Assembly: GCA_023229465.1 (NCBI GenBank)
Contig: JALNZE010000003.1
Span: forward strand, 1 to 64,000
Reading direction: 5' to 3'
DNA length: 64,000 nt
Source of the DNA: Chitinophagaceae bacterium
GTDB lineage: Bacteria > Bacteroidota > Bacteroidia > Chitinophagales > Chitinophagaceae
Shown here: positions 54,530 through 63,623 of the stretch, one piece after another
Layout of the letters: each line of letters begins with the position of its first letter
How positions within the stretch are numbered: the first letter of the stretch is position 1
The notes under the pieces: model-generated
What the model was told of the DNA's origin: nothing
Databases searched by the model: none
What the model saw: only the letters and a program-made list of their open reading frames with translations
Program-made: the position numbers and the translations under genes

Positions 54530-55261
54530 ATGTCAGTGAATTTAGAAATTGCAGTGTTTACAATCGAATCGGCTTTGTTGGCTGCTTCGGCGGGAGCTGA
54601 TAGGCTGGAGTTATGTGAGAACCCTGCGGAGGGGGGTACTACCCCATCGTATGGTACATTGAAAATAGTTAGGGAACATATTTTTATTCCTGTGTTTCCC
54701 ATTATCCGCCCGAGGGGTGGTGATTTCTTTTTTTCGGATGAGGCTTTTGAAGTGATGAAAAAAGATATCAGCCTTTGTAAAGAATTACAATTCGAAGGAG
54801 TAGTAATCGGATCATTACTTCGCAACGGAAACATCAATACGGAACATACCAAACAACTGGTTGATCTGGCTTATCCGTTAGAGGTTACTTTTCATAGAGC
54901 ATTCGACAGAGCCATAGAACCCTTGCAGGCATTGGAAGATATCATCTCTTGCAGTTGTACCAGACTACTCACCAGCGGACAGGTACCCAATGCTTTCGAT
55001 GGAAAGGAACTGATAAAAACATTAATAGACAAAGCCGCGGACCGCATCAGCATCATGCCCGGCAGTGGCGTAAGAAGCAGTAATATTTTGGAACTGGCAA
55101 AGTTTACAGGCGCCTCAGAATTACATTCCTCAGCAAGAATTGATCTGCCTTCCACAATGCTTCATCAACAAAAATCCATGAAAGAAACACTGCGTTCCGT
55201 TTCAGTAGATATGGAAGAAATAAAGAAAATGAAATCCATACTAACCAGGTTTAGCAACTAA
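54530..55261 (+). CDS. cutC: CutC family protein
   Basis: A 243-residue TIM-barrel protein of the CutC family. Markers are LEIAVFTIESALLAASAGADRLELCENPAEGGTTPS in the first 37 residues, IIRPRGGDFFFS (about 62-73), VTFHRAFDRA, LLTSGQ and ISIMPGSGV. The family was named for copper homeostasis, but its catalytic role is not settled and in Bacteroidota it often sits with glycan-degradation genes, as here, 70 bp after the glycosylasparaginase. It converges on serA. Confidence 0.92.
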   Translation: MSVNLEIAVFTIESALLAASAGADRLELCENPAEGGTTPSYGTLKIVREHIFIPVFPIIRPRGGDFFFSDEAFEVMKKDISLCKELQFEGVVIGSLLRNGNINTEHTKQLVDLAYPLEVTFHRAFDRAIEPLQALEDIISCSCTRLLTSGQVPNAFDGKELIKTLIDKAADRISIMPGSGVRSSNILELAKFTGASELHSSARIDLPSTMLHQQKSMKETLRSVSVDMEEIKKMKSILTRFSN

Positions 55262-55296
55262 TCTATCATTCATTCTATCGTTCTATCATTACTTCC

Positions 55297-56535
55297 CTAA
55301 TACAATATCCTAACCTTTATCGTTGCCTTCACCAGTTTTAATAGTTCAACCGCTTTTTTCGAAAGTTTTTTATCTACATCAAGCACTACATAACCTATGG
55401 CATCATTGGTTTTCAGGTATTGGCCCACGATGTTGATATTGTTTTTGGATAGCGCGGTATTGATGGCGCTCAACACACCTGGAACATTATGGTGTATATG
55501 TAAAATCCGGTGTGCATTTTCAACAGGCGGCAGGCCAATGGCCGGCACGGTATGTGAACCGTTGGTTATGCCCCGTTCCAGGTACTGGAACAGTTTAATA
55601 CTCACATCTTCCCCAATATTCTGCTGGGCCTCTTCGGTTGATCCGCCAATATGCGGGGTAAGTATCACATTGGATAAACCCTGTAATGGCGTTTCAAAAC
55701 GGTCGCCATTTTTTTCCGGCTCCCATGGATACACATCAATAGCTGCCCCACCCAATTGTCCTTCCTGCAGCGCAACAGCCAGGGCCTTCAGGTCAACCAC
55801 TTCTCCCCTCGCATAGTTTAATAAAATGGAACCCTTTTTAAAATATTTGAGATTAGACTTATTAATCAGGTTTTTGGTATGCGTTGTTTCCGGAACATGC
55901 AATGAAACAACATCGGCCTGTGCCAGTAATTCCTTCAGGTTTTTAGCAGCGGATGCATTACCCAATGGCAGCTTAGTTTCTGTATCATAAAATAAAACTT
56001 TCATGCCCAACCCTTCGGCCAGCACACTAACCTGTGAACCAATATTACCATAACCGATGATGCCCAATGTTTTTCCCCGCAACTCAAAACTGCCCTTGGC
56101 CTCTTTCATCCAAAAGCCATCATGCGCTGCTTTGTTTTTGTCGGGAATTCTTCTGATTAGCATGATAGAGGCTCCAATCACCAGTTCCGCCACACTCCTG
56201 GTATTACTGTAAGGCGCGTTAAACACGGCTACACCGGCTGCAGTAGCGGCTTTCAGGTCAACCTGGTTAACACCGATACAAAAACAGCCAATCGCCTGCA
56301 GTTTGGTAGCGGCCGCCAGAACTTTGGCAGAAATATGACTTTTGGAACGTATTCCCAGTAAATGAACGTCTTTAATTTCTTTGATCAGTTCCTCCTCACT
56401 CAAAGCCCCATTTAATCTTTTAACCTTTGCATAGCCATTCTGGTGGAACTGCTGAACTGCTTTTTCGCTGATATTTTCCAGAAAAAGGATATTAATCCTG
56501 TCTTTCGGGTAACTGGTGATTGCCTGCTTAGTCAT
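55297..56535 (-). CDS. serA: D-3-phosphoglycerate dehydrogenase
   Basis: A 412-residue enzyme of serine biosynthesis (3-phosphoglycerate to phosphohydroxypyruvate, NAD+). It has the D-2-hydroxyacid dehydrogenase signatures: LGIRSKSHISAKVL, NAD-binding LGIIGYGNIGSQVSVLA (about 156-172), catalytic Arg, Glu and His in LNYARGEVVD, and the VILTPHIGGSTEEAQ (His about 290) block, and a C-terminal ACT domain (about 335-412) for serine feedback. The length matches the E. coli form of about 410 residues. No serB or serC gene is in the window. It converges on cutC. Confidence 0.95.
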   Translation of the reverse strand: MTKQAITSYPKDRINILFLENISEKAVQQFHQNGYAKVKRLNGALSEEELIKEIKDVHLLGIRSKSHISAKVLAAATKLQAIGCFCIGVNQVDLKAATAAGVAVFNAPYSNTRSVAELVIGASIMLIRRIPDKNKAAHDGFWMKEAKGSFELRGKTLGIIGYGNIGSQVSVLAEGLGMKVLFYDTETKLPLGNASAAKNLKELLAQADVVSLHVPETTHTKNLINKSNLKYFKKGSILLNYARGEVVDLKALAVALQEGQLGGAAIDVYPWEPEKNGDRFETPLQGLSNVILTPHIGGSTEEAQQNIGEDVSIKLFQYLERGITNGSHTVPAIGLPPVENAHRILHIHHNVPGVLSAINTALSKNNINIVGQYLKTNDAIGYVVLDVDKKLSKKAVELLKLVKATIKVRILY

Positions 56536-56614
56536 AACGCGAAAATAAATGTTATTTGTTTTCTATCCATGAAGATAGTTTTCCACGTTGGATGGCGGCA
56601 CTCACTCCCCAACC

Positions 56615-56622
56615 TATCTTTG
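56615..56622 (+). promoter_or_regulatory. Bacteroidota -7 promoter element for the serine hydrolase at 56641
   Basis: TATCTTTG, an exact TAnnTTTG match, lies 19-25 bp before the candidate ATG codons. Confidence 0.5.
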
Positions 56623-56640
56623 CCACAATAGCTTAAAACA

Positions 56641-57867
56641 GTGCCCATGCTCCGACCAAAGATGATCGCTTTATTCACTTTTCTGTTTATTGCCTGTGGC
56701 TCTAATCCCTTTACCGACAAAAAAGGGCCCGGCAAAATGAATAAGCCCGTCATCTTTTCCTCTATTTCAGACAGAGAGAAAGACTATTATGCCAATGCCA
56801 TCGCTCCATTATACCAGTCGTTGTTATTAAAAACCGGGTTTAATGGCAGTATCTTATTGGCAAAGAATGGAGAAATTGTTTTTGAAGATTATCATGGATT
56901 CATCAATTTCAAAACCAGGGAGCCCATCACGGCCAATACCCCTTTTCATATAGCTTCTGTATCCAAAACAATGACGGCAGCCGTAATCCTGAAACTGATG
57001 GAAGAGGGGAAAATCTATCTGGAAGACGGTGTTGAAAAATACCTGCCATTCTTCCCTTATCCAAATATTACAATTAAGGACCTGCTTACACACAGAAGCG
57101 GCTTGCCCAAATATGATTATTTCATGGATGGTACCAGAACAGAAATAATCAGGGTAAAAAATAAGCGGGGACGGATAGTTAAAAAAACACGCCTAATACG
57201 ATTGTATCCCACAGTTACAGGCTTTCCGGGTAATAAAGAGCTTTTGCAATACATGGTCGCTAACCGCCCGCCGGTAGAATCTTTTCCTAACAGGAGATTT
57301 AATTATTGTAATACCAATTATGCCATGCTGGCACTGATTATAGAAAAGGTTACCCATATGCCATTCCCTGAGTATATGCGGGAATATGTTTTTAAACCGC
57401 TGGGAATGACAAATACCTATGTATTCAGTAGTGAGGATACCGCGAACTATATACCTTCTTACAATTATAATAATACCCCTTTTAAATTGGAGAAACTGGA
57501 CTGTATTTATGGTGATAAGAATGTATATAGTACGGTAAGGGATCTGTTACTTTGGGATAAAGCGCTTTATATGGGTAGTTTTATCTCAACTGAATCACTA
57601 AACATGGCATTCCAGCCATACAGCAACGAATTCAGGGGGTATAAAAACTATGGACTGGGCTGGCATTTATTAATTAAGCCCCCTGATCCTACCATCGTTT
57701 ACCATAATGGATGGTGGCATGGAAATAATGCGGTTTTTAAAAGACTGGTTGCCGATTCGGCCACGGTAATTATTCTGGGTAATAAATTTAACCGAAACAT
57801 CTGGTCTGCCGGAAAAATGAGCTCTGTTTTTACGGGTCATGCAGACACAACCCTATTGGAAGATTAA
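56641..57867 (+). CDS. serine hydrolase of the class C beta-lactamase family, lipoprotein
   Basis: A 408-residue product with a lipoprotein signal (lipobox LFIAC, C17) and the serine-hydrolase motifs of the class C beta-lactamase/D-aminopeptidase group: SVSK (S104, K107), YxN in FNYCNTNYAML (about 219-221) and the HxG-type YHNGWWHG near the C-terminus. These proteins are often peptidases or esterases rather than beta-lactamases. Two in-frame ATGs (56641 and 56656) precede the signal; the first is listed. The gene precedes hppA; it is not adjacent to blaI. Confidence 0.85.
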   Translation: MPMLRPKMIALFTFLFIACGSNPFTDKKGPGKMNKPVIFSSISDREKDYYANAIAPLYQSLLLKTGFNGSILLAKNGEIVFEDYHGFINFKTREPITANTPFHIASVSKTMTAAVILKLMEEGKIYLEDGVEKYLPFFPYPNITIKDLLTHRSGLPKYDYFMDGTRTEIIRVKNKRGRIVKKTRLIRLYPTVTGFPGNKELLQYMVANRPPVESFPNRRFNYCNTNYAMLALIIEKVTHMPFPEYMREYVFKPLGMTNTYVFSSEDTANYIPSYNYNNTPFKLEKLDCIYGDKNVYSTVRDLLLWDKALYMGSFISTESLNMAFQPYSNEFRGYKNYGLGWHLLIKPPDPTIVYHNGWWHGNNAVFKRLVADSATVIILGNKFNRNIWSAGKMSSVFTGHADTTLLED

Positions 57868-57941
57868 ATGGTTGATAGCCAACTCATACCACACAATTCA
57901 AACAGAAAAAATCTATGCGTAGGGTTTTTACCCAAAAGCCC

Positions 57942-57949
57942 TATTTTTG
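57942..57949 (+). promoter_or_regulatory. Bacteroidota -7 promoter element for hppA
   Basis: TATTTTTG, an exact TAnnTTTG match, 40 bp before ATG 57989. The bases that follow (GCTGACTTTT) are shared with those after the rpoD promoter. Confidence 0.6.
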
Positions 57950-57988
57950 CTGACTTTTATATATAAAATACCAGATATAAATCGATTT

Positions 57989-60421
57989 ATGGACAATTCT
58001 TTGTTTTACGCCGTCCCGGCAATGGGAGTAATTGGACTTCTTTATACGCTTATCAAGTTTTTCTGGGTTTCAAAGCAGGATGCGGGTACGGACCGCATGA
58101 AAGAGATCAGTACTTATATAGCAGAGGGTGCCATGGCATTTTTGAAAGCAGAGTACAAGATCCTTACCTATTTCGTAATCATTGTGGCCATCTTACTTGC
58201 CATAATGGGTTATTCAGATTCAAACAGTCACTGGAGTATTGCCATCGCCTTTATATTGGGTGCCTTTTTTAGTGCTTTAGCCGGTTTTATCGGAATGAAA
58301 GTAGCCACTAAAGCCAATGTGCGTACGGCTCATGCCGCAAGAACCAGCTTAAGCAAGGCATTACAGGTTTCTTTTACCGGCGGATCGGTAATGGGAATGG
58401 GTGTTGCCGGATTAGCGGTACTGGGTTTAGGCAGCCTGTTCATCATATTAAAAATGATTTTCGCGCCAACTGCCGCTGTAGACAGTGAGGAAATGAAGAG
58501 AGCCATTGAAGTGTTGACCGGCTTTTCACTGGGTGCGGAAAGTATCGCATTGTTTGCCCGCGTGGGTGGTGGTATTTATACCAAAGCGGCCGATGTGGGT
58601 GCAGACCTGGTAGGAAAAGTAGAAGCGGGCATCCCTGAAGATGATCCCCGTAACCCAGCAACCATTGCTGATAATGTAGGTGATAATGTGGGTGATGTGG
58701 CAGGTATGGGCGCCGACTTATTCGGCAGCTATGTTGCCACCGTACTGGCTACCATGGTATTGGGCAGAGAAGTAACCGGTGCAGCAGGTGCCGTACTGAT
58801 TGATGGATATGGTGGTTTATCTCCTATCCTTTTACCAATGCTGATAGCCGGTATGGGTATTTTATTTTCGATCATTGGAACCTGGTTTGTAAAAATTTCA
58901 GATAGCGCGGGCTTAAGTACACAAAAAGTACAGAATGCGTTAAATATGGGTAACTGGGGTTCAATTATATTAACAGCTATCGCTTGTTACTTCCTGGTTA
59001 ACTGGCTGTTACCGGAACATATGTTATTACGGGGTTTTGATTTTACGCCTACTAAAGTATTCGGCGCCATTATGGTAGGACTGGCCGTTGGCACTTTAAT
59101 GAGTATGATTACAGAATATTATACTGCCATGGGTAAACGCCCGGTAATGAGTATTATACGCCAATCCTCTACCGGTCATGCTACCAATATTATTGGTGGA
59201 TTGGCAGTAGGTATGGAAAGTACCTTATTGCCTGTTTTGGTTTTGGCTTCAGGTATCTATGGTTCTTATTATTGTGCCGGTTTATATGGTGTTGCCATTG
59301 CCGCCGCGGGTATGATGGCTACTACCGCCATGCAATTAGCGATTGATGCTTTTGGACCTATTGCTGATAATGCAGGCGGTATTGCCGAGATGAGTGAATT
59401 ACCCAAAGAAGTTCGTGAAAAAACAGATATACTGGATGCAGTAGGAAACACAACTGCCGCAACCGGTAAGGGTTTCGCTATCGCTTCTGCCGCCTTAACC
59501 GCATTGGCTTTATTCGCGGCCTTTGTGGGTATTGCCGGAATTGATGGGATTGATATTTATCATGCAGATGTACTGGCCGGCTTATTTGTGGGCGGTATGA
59601 TTCCATATATTTTCTCTTCACTGGCCATCAGGGCAGTGGGTGAAGCGGCAATGGCCATGGTAGAAGAAGTTCGTAGACAGTTCCATACCATCCCGGGTAT
59701 TATGGAAGGTACAGGTAAACCTGAATACGATAAATGTGTGGCCATTTCTACAGAAGCCTCTTTAAAAAAAATGATGCTGCCCGGCGCTATCGCTATTTTA
59801 TCTCCGATAATTGTTGGTTTTATATTCGGACCGGAAGTATTGGGTGGATTTTTGGCCGGGGCCACTGTAAGTGGCGTATTGATGGGTATGTTCCAGAATA
59901 ATGCCGGTGGCGCCTGGGATAATGCCAAAAAATCTTTTGAATCAGGTGTTGAAATCAATGGCCAGATTTATTACAAAAAATCAGAACCACATAAGGCATC
60001 AGTTACCGGTGATACGGTTGGTGATCCTTTTAAAGATACATCAGGACCCTCCATGAATATCCTGATCAAATTGATGTCTATCGTTTCCCTGGTAATCGCT
60101 CCTACCCTTGCCCAACTACATAAGACTGATGCCAAATCAAAGCCTGTTATTGAGCAAAGAATGGAAATAAAAGTTACCAATACAGATACTGCCAGTACAA
60201 CGCTTACCCTTGGCGGTAATGGCGAATTTAAGGCACTGATTGATGAGATTAAAAAAGATGGACTTGCCCCGGATGGAAATGTTTCCGTTGAATTAAAAAA
60301 CGGTAAGCTTACCATTAACGGCAAGGAACAATCTGCAGAGGCACTCAAGAAATATGAAGCTTTTTTCAACGGAAAAAAAGGCTTTAATCTGAGCATTCAA
60401 TCCACTGAGGTGAAGAAATAA
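57989..60421 (+). CDS. hppA: membrane-bound ion-translocating pyrophosphatase with C-terminal extension
   Basis: A 810-residue protein of about 16 membrane helices that couples PPi hydrolysis to H+ or Na+ pumping. The substrate site is DVGADLVGKVEAGIPEDDPRNP (202-223) and ADNVGDNVGD (228-236). At the K+-dependence site the sequence is GNTTAATGKG (487-496), with Ala rather than Lys, so it should be K+-dependent. After the last helix (about 690-710) there is an extra hydrophilic domain of about 95 residues that ordinary homologues (about 670-700) lack; it has LTLGGNGEFKALIDEIKKDG and a strand-rich end (VELKNGKLTINGKEQ). Start at ATG 57989 rather than TTG 57947, which lies in the promoter. A strong terminator follows. 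Confidence 0.94.
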   Translation: MDNSLFYAVPAMGVIGLLYTLIKFFWVSKQDAGTDRMKEISTYIAEGAMAFLKAEYKILTYFVIIVAILLAIMGYSDSNSHWSIAIAFILGAFFSALAGFIGMKVATKANVRTAHAARTSLSKALQVSFTGGSVMGMGVAGLAVLGLGSLFIILKMIFAPTAAVDSEEMKRAIEVLTGFSLGAESIALFARVGGGIYTKAADVGADLVGKVEAGIPEDDPRNPATIADNVGDNVGDVAGMGADLFGSYVATVLATMVLGREVTGAAGAVLIDGYGGLSPILLPMLIAGMGILFSIIGTWFVKISDSAGLSTQKVQNALNMGNWGSIILTAIACYFLVNWLLPEHMLLRGFDFTPTKVFGAIMVGLAVGTLMSMITEYYTAMGKRPVMSIIRQSSTGHATNIIGGLAVGMESTLLPVLVLASGIYGSYYCAGLYGVAIAAAGMMATTAMQLAIDAFGPIADNAGGIAEMSELPKEVREKTDILDAVGNTTAATGKGFAIASAALTALALFAAFVGIAGIDGIDIYHADVLAGLFVGGMIPYIFSSLAIRAVGEAAMAMVEEVRRQFHTIPGIMEGTGKPEYDKCVAISTEASLKKMMLPGAIAILSPIIVGFIFGPEVLGGFLAGATVSGVLMGMFQNNAGGAWDNAKKSFESGVEINGQIYYKKSEPHKASVTGDTVGDPFKDTSGPSMNILIKLMSIVSLVIAPTLAQLHKTDAKSKPVIEQRMEIKVTNTDTASTTLTLGGNGEFKALIDEIKKDGLAPDGNVSVELKNGKLTINGKEQSAEALKKYEAFFNGKKGFNLSIQSTEVKK

Positions 60422-60442
60422 TACGACTGTTTTATAATAGAG

Positions 60443-60478
60443 AATCCCGATCACGCTGATGATCGGGATTTTTTTTTG
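60443..60478 (+). terminator. intrinsic terminator of hppA
   Basis: AATCCCGATC and GATCGGGATT form a 10-bp stem with an 8-nt loop, followed by T8, about 22 bp after the hppA stop. Confidence 0.92.
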
Positions 60479-60535
60479 AAGAATGGATGAGAGAATGGAT
60501 GTGTGGAAGTGTTTAACAATTTTTTATTTGGCGCA

Positions 60536-60574
60536 TACGAATCAAATCGTAAATTGCTTACGAATAAAATCGTA
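60536..60574. promoter_or_regulatory. pair of BlaI-type operators before blaI
   Basis: Two identical palindromes TACGA-N6-TCGTA occur at 60536-60551 (TACGAATCAAATCGTA) and 60559-60574 (TACGAATAAAATCGTA), 23 bp apart start to start. A TTTATTTG sequence (60523-60530; one mismatch to TAnnTTTG) lies just upstream, so the operators lie at or just past the transcription start and before ATG 60578. The layout fits autorepression by a BlaI/MecI dimer. Confidence 0.75.
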
Positions 60575-60577
60575 TCA

Positions 60578-60961
60578 ATGGCCGCAGCAAAGCATATTAA
60601 GCCTACCGAAAGTGAATTAGAGATATTAAGGGTTATCTGGGATAAGGGTACGGCAACGGTAAGACAAGTGCATGAAATTCTGAGTGAGCATAAAAACGCG
60701 GGATATACCACTACCCTTAAACTGATGCAGATTATGTTTGAGAAAGGTATTGTAAAACGTGACGACAGCAGCAAAACACATATTTATCGCGCCAACATTA
60801 CGAGAGAGAATACGCAGCAACAGATTGTTGGCAAGATGATCCATTCTTTATTTGGCGGATCTTCTACCCAATTGGTGATGCAGGCCCTGGGTAACCATTC
60901 TCCCAATAAAGAGGAACTGGAAGAAATTCAAAAACTACTGGACAACCTGAAAAAACAGTAA
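60578..60961 (+). CDS. blaI: BlaI/MecI/CopY-family transcriptional repressor
   Basis: A 127-residue regulator. The winged-helix domain runs from about 8 to 80 (KPTESELEILRVIWDKGTATVRQVHEIL, GYTTTLKLMQIMFEKGIVKRDD, the recognition helix and wing), and a C-terminal dimer helix at 85-127. Members are inactivated by cleavage by a partner M56 protease such as BlaR1; the M56 gene here begins 5 bp downstream. The start is set at ATG 60578, immediately after the two operator copies. A longer reading would pass through the operators. Confidence 0.92.
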   Translation: MAAAKHIKPTESELEILRVIWDKGTATVRQVHEILSEHKNAGYTTTLKLMQIMFEKGIVKRDDSSKTHIYRANITRENTQQQIVGKMIHSLFGGSSTQLVMQALGNHSPNKEELEEIQKLLDNLKKQ

Positions 60962-60965
60962 TTGC

Positions 60966-62558
60966 ATGCAACCTGTATTTCAATCATCCTTTCTGCAGGC
61001 GCTGGGCTTTGCCATTGCCAACAGTTTATGGCAGACTGCCATTCTCTGGCTGGTGTATATGAGCGTTAACAGCCTCTTCGCTTTAAGCGCCGCCGCAAAA
61101 TATCGTTTAGCGGTAGCCGCTCAATTAATAAGTTTTAGCCTATTCCTCACTACACTGCAATTATTTCTTACCCAATTCAGCAACACAGGTTCCCTTACAA
61201 CAGGAAATCAACCTATCCGGATTTCACCAAATACTGAGCAGTTACGCTGGTTGATAAAAGGCCTGGCAAATGCAAAACTATTGCTGCCGTATGTATCCAT
61301 GGCGTACCTGGTTATCATGCTTGTTCTCTGTTTACGCTGGGTATTGGGTTACCGCCAAACACAACAGATCCGAAGAAAAGGGCTTAGTAAAATTCCTGTC
61401 GAATGGCGCTTATTTGTAAATAGAATTTCTGATCAACTGGCTATTAAAAAAGAGATCCGGTTATTTTTATCCGCCTCCATCTCTACCCCATTAACCATTG
61501 GTTTTTTGAAGCCCGTCATTCTTATTCCCATGGCCAGCCTCAATCACCTGAGCGCTGATCAGATGGAAGCCGTGTTATTACATGAACTCGCACATATTAA
61601 ACGATATGATTACCTTTTAAACATCATTCTGTCGGTGGTTGAGATGGCGCTTTTCTTCAATCCCTTTACCCAATTATTCAGCAACACCATTCACAAGGAA
61701 AGGGAGAACAGTTGCGATGACTGGGTATTACAATTTAAATACAATGCAAGGGCTTACGCAGCAGCCTTATTACAAATTGCATACCTGCAATCCGCACCGG
61801 CCCTTGCCATGGCCGCTTCGGGAAAAAAGAATGAACTGCTGGTAAGAATCAAAAGAATGATTGATAAGAAAGAAGACCGGCTCAGTTATCGTAAACAATT
61901 ACTGGCATTCCTGATCGTAACGGGTTTACTCAGTTCCATTGCCTGGTTAAATCCGAAGGCCGGCGTACAAAACCAAAAAAAGTCCATTACCGTAAACACC
62001 AAACTGCCACAAAAGAAAGTTCAAATACAGGCATCGGCATCCCTACCAAAAAAAGTGGCGAAACCCTCTTTCACAAGCCTGATAAAATCTATTCCTCCTT
62101 TGGTTGCCGGCGCATTGGAAGCGGCTTCCGCTGAATTGGCTGCTGATGACAAGCAAGAGGTAGCAACCCATCAAATTAACATGGGAGCCATCAACACTGA
62201 ACATGAAAAGAACCTTTATGTTGATACCGCTATAGCATCCAAAAAAAGGATGGTTGCCGCCATTCAGTTTCCTGAAATATTCTTTGAGTTACCCGATAGA
62301 AACGGTTCTGCTATTATAGAAAACATAGTATCAGACATTGACATTAATCCCGAAGAAATAATAAATACCCCACACACCGGTCACCCTTCGTTTGCTGCAA
62401 AACCTGATATAGAGAAAATGAAATCAGCGCTCTCAAAAATTATCCGGATCAAAAAAATATTATTGAAAAAAAATGCAGAAAAATCATTCAAAATAATTTC
62501 CACCGTAGCCGTTGAAAATGCCCCCGAGTCTGACCGGATTATTATCCGTATCCAATAA
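60966..62558 (+). CDS. M56-family antirepressor membrane metallopeptidase (BlaR1-like)
   Basis: A 530-residue integral membrane protein with four or five N-terminal hydrophobic segments, the cytoplasmic gluzincin motif LLHELAHIKRYDY (H206, E207, H210) and the downstream ENSCDDWVL (E247 with D251/D252). After the last membrane helix (about 304-320) there is a 210-residue, low-complexity Lys/Ala/Glu/Ile-rich extracytoplasmic tail without a penicillin-binding or other sensor domain, unlike BlaR1. It presumably cleaves the repressor encoded 5 bp upstream on an unknown signal. No resistance or effector gene follows in the same orientation: the next gene is convergent. Confidence 0.9.
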   Translation: MQPVFQSSFLQALGFAIANSLWQTAILWLVYMSVNSLFALSAAAKYRLAVAAQLISFSLFLTTLQLFLTQFSNTGSLTTGNQPIRISPNTEQLRWLIKGLANAKLLLPYVSMAYLVIMLVLCLRWVLGYRQTQQIRRKGLSKIPVEWRLFVNRISDQLAIKKEIRLFLSASISTPLTIGFLKPVILIPMASLNHLSADQMEAVLLHELAHIKRYDYLLNIILSVVEMALFFNPFTQLFSNTIHKERENSCDDWVLQFKYNARAYAAALLQIAYLQSAPALAMAASGKKNELLVRIKRMIDKKEDRLSYRKQLLAFLIVTGLLSSIAWLNPKAGVQNQKKSITVNTKLPQKKVQIQASASLPKKVAKPSFTSLIKSIPPLVAGALEAASAELAADDKQEVATHQINMGAINTEHEKNLYVDTAIASKKRMVAAIQFPEIFFELPDRNGSAIIENIVSDIDINPEEIINTPHTGHPSFAAKPDIEKMKSALSKIIRIKKILLKKNAEKSFKIISTVAVENAPESDRIIIRIQ

Positions 62559-62593
62559 TCCCCCCTCATCCTACCATCCTATCATTGCCTTTC

Positions 62594-63619
62594 CTACCAC
62601 AAATTTCTCGGACACCAATCACCATATTTATTTCCCAATAGAAACCCAATCAATATTTCATGGGTACCCTTACTAACGGTATTCAGGGTAGAGGTTTGTA
62701 TATCGTAAGAATAACCAATATTGATATTGTGATTAACATTGATTCCTACCATGGCGGCAAAACCATCCTGGTAACGATAAGAACCACCTGCCCAAAGAAG
62801 GTCCTGGTACTGGAATTTGGCATTTACATCAATGCCAACAGGCAATGGACTGATGTAACGCAAAAGGGTTGATGGCAGAAAACTGATATCGTCTGTTAAC
62901 TGCATACGATACCCGGCGCTTAAAAACAAATGCGGAATTAATTTTCCGTTCTGCAGGTAAACGGTATTATCTGAAAAAGCAATTTGTTGTGGTATAATCT
63001 GCTGGGCCGACAATCCAATAAAATAATTTTTCGAATACAGCCAGAGTCCGGCGCTGATATCCGGTTTCATGCGATTGATGATGCCGCTACCCGCTACAGC
63101 GGGATCAACCGTGGTACCACCAAAATTTAATTTACCCGCATCGAGACTCATATTAGTGAACCCCACAGAAATACCGGCGGCTAAACTGGTTCTGGGTGAG
63201 AGACTCTGGTGATAGGAATAGGTACCATAAGCGGCAAAGCGATTGAGGGGGCCGGTCTTATCATTCAGAATGGTAAAGCCCACGCCATGATGGGGCTCTG
63301 CCGAAGTATAATCCTGCCAATATGCCTCTCCCCTGGGGTTCTGACCATTGGCATGAAAGCTGGTGGCGGATTCCCTGTCGTAATCACTTTTTTTCAGTGG
63401 CCCATGAACCGTGAGATAGGTGGTTACGGGTGCATCCTGTAAGCCAACCCATTGTATGCGGTGACTCGCTTTCACATCCCAATAATTCTCAATACCTGCC
63501 ACAGCGGGATTAATAATATAATTGTTCATGATATACTGCGTATAGTACGGACGCTGTTGTGCCATTACTGCTGAGCAGGTAAACAACCCCAACCCTATCA
63601 TGAACTGTCTTACATTCAT
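62594..63619 (-). CDS. PorP/SprF family outer membrane protein
   Basis: A 341-residue protein with a signal peptide (1-20, VMAQ) and the PorP/SprF family pattern: QRPYYTQYIMNNYIINPAVAGIENY (22-46) and repeated amphipathic beta strands ending LIGFLLGNKYGDWC. These proteins form an outer membrane beta-barrel partner in type IX secretion or anchor adhesins. It begins 4 bp after the stop of the upstream adhesin-like gene on the same strand, a typical pairing. The last residues NKYGDWCPRNLW lie at the stop at 62594. Confidence 0.92.
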   Translation of the reverse strand: MNVRQFMIGLGLFTCSAVMAQQRPYYTQYIMNNYIINPAVAGIENYWDVKASHRIQWVGLQDAPVTTYLTVHGPLKKSDYDRESATSFHANGQNPRGEAYWQDYTSAEPHHGVGFTILNDKTGPLNRFAAYGTYSYHQSLSPRTSLAAGISVGFTNMSLDAGKLNFGGTTVDPAVAGSGIINRMKPDISAGLWLYSKNYFIGLSAQQIIPQQIAFSDNTVYLQNGKLIPHLFLSAGYRMQLTDDISFLPSTLLRYISPLPVGIDVNAKFQYQDLLWAGGSYRYQDGFAAMVGINVNHNINIGYSYDIQTSTLNTVSKGTHEILIGFLLGNKYGDWCPRNLW

Positions 63620-63623
63620 ACGC

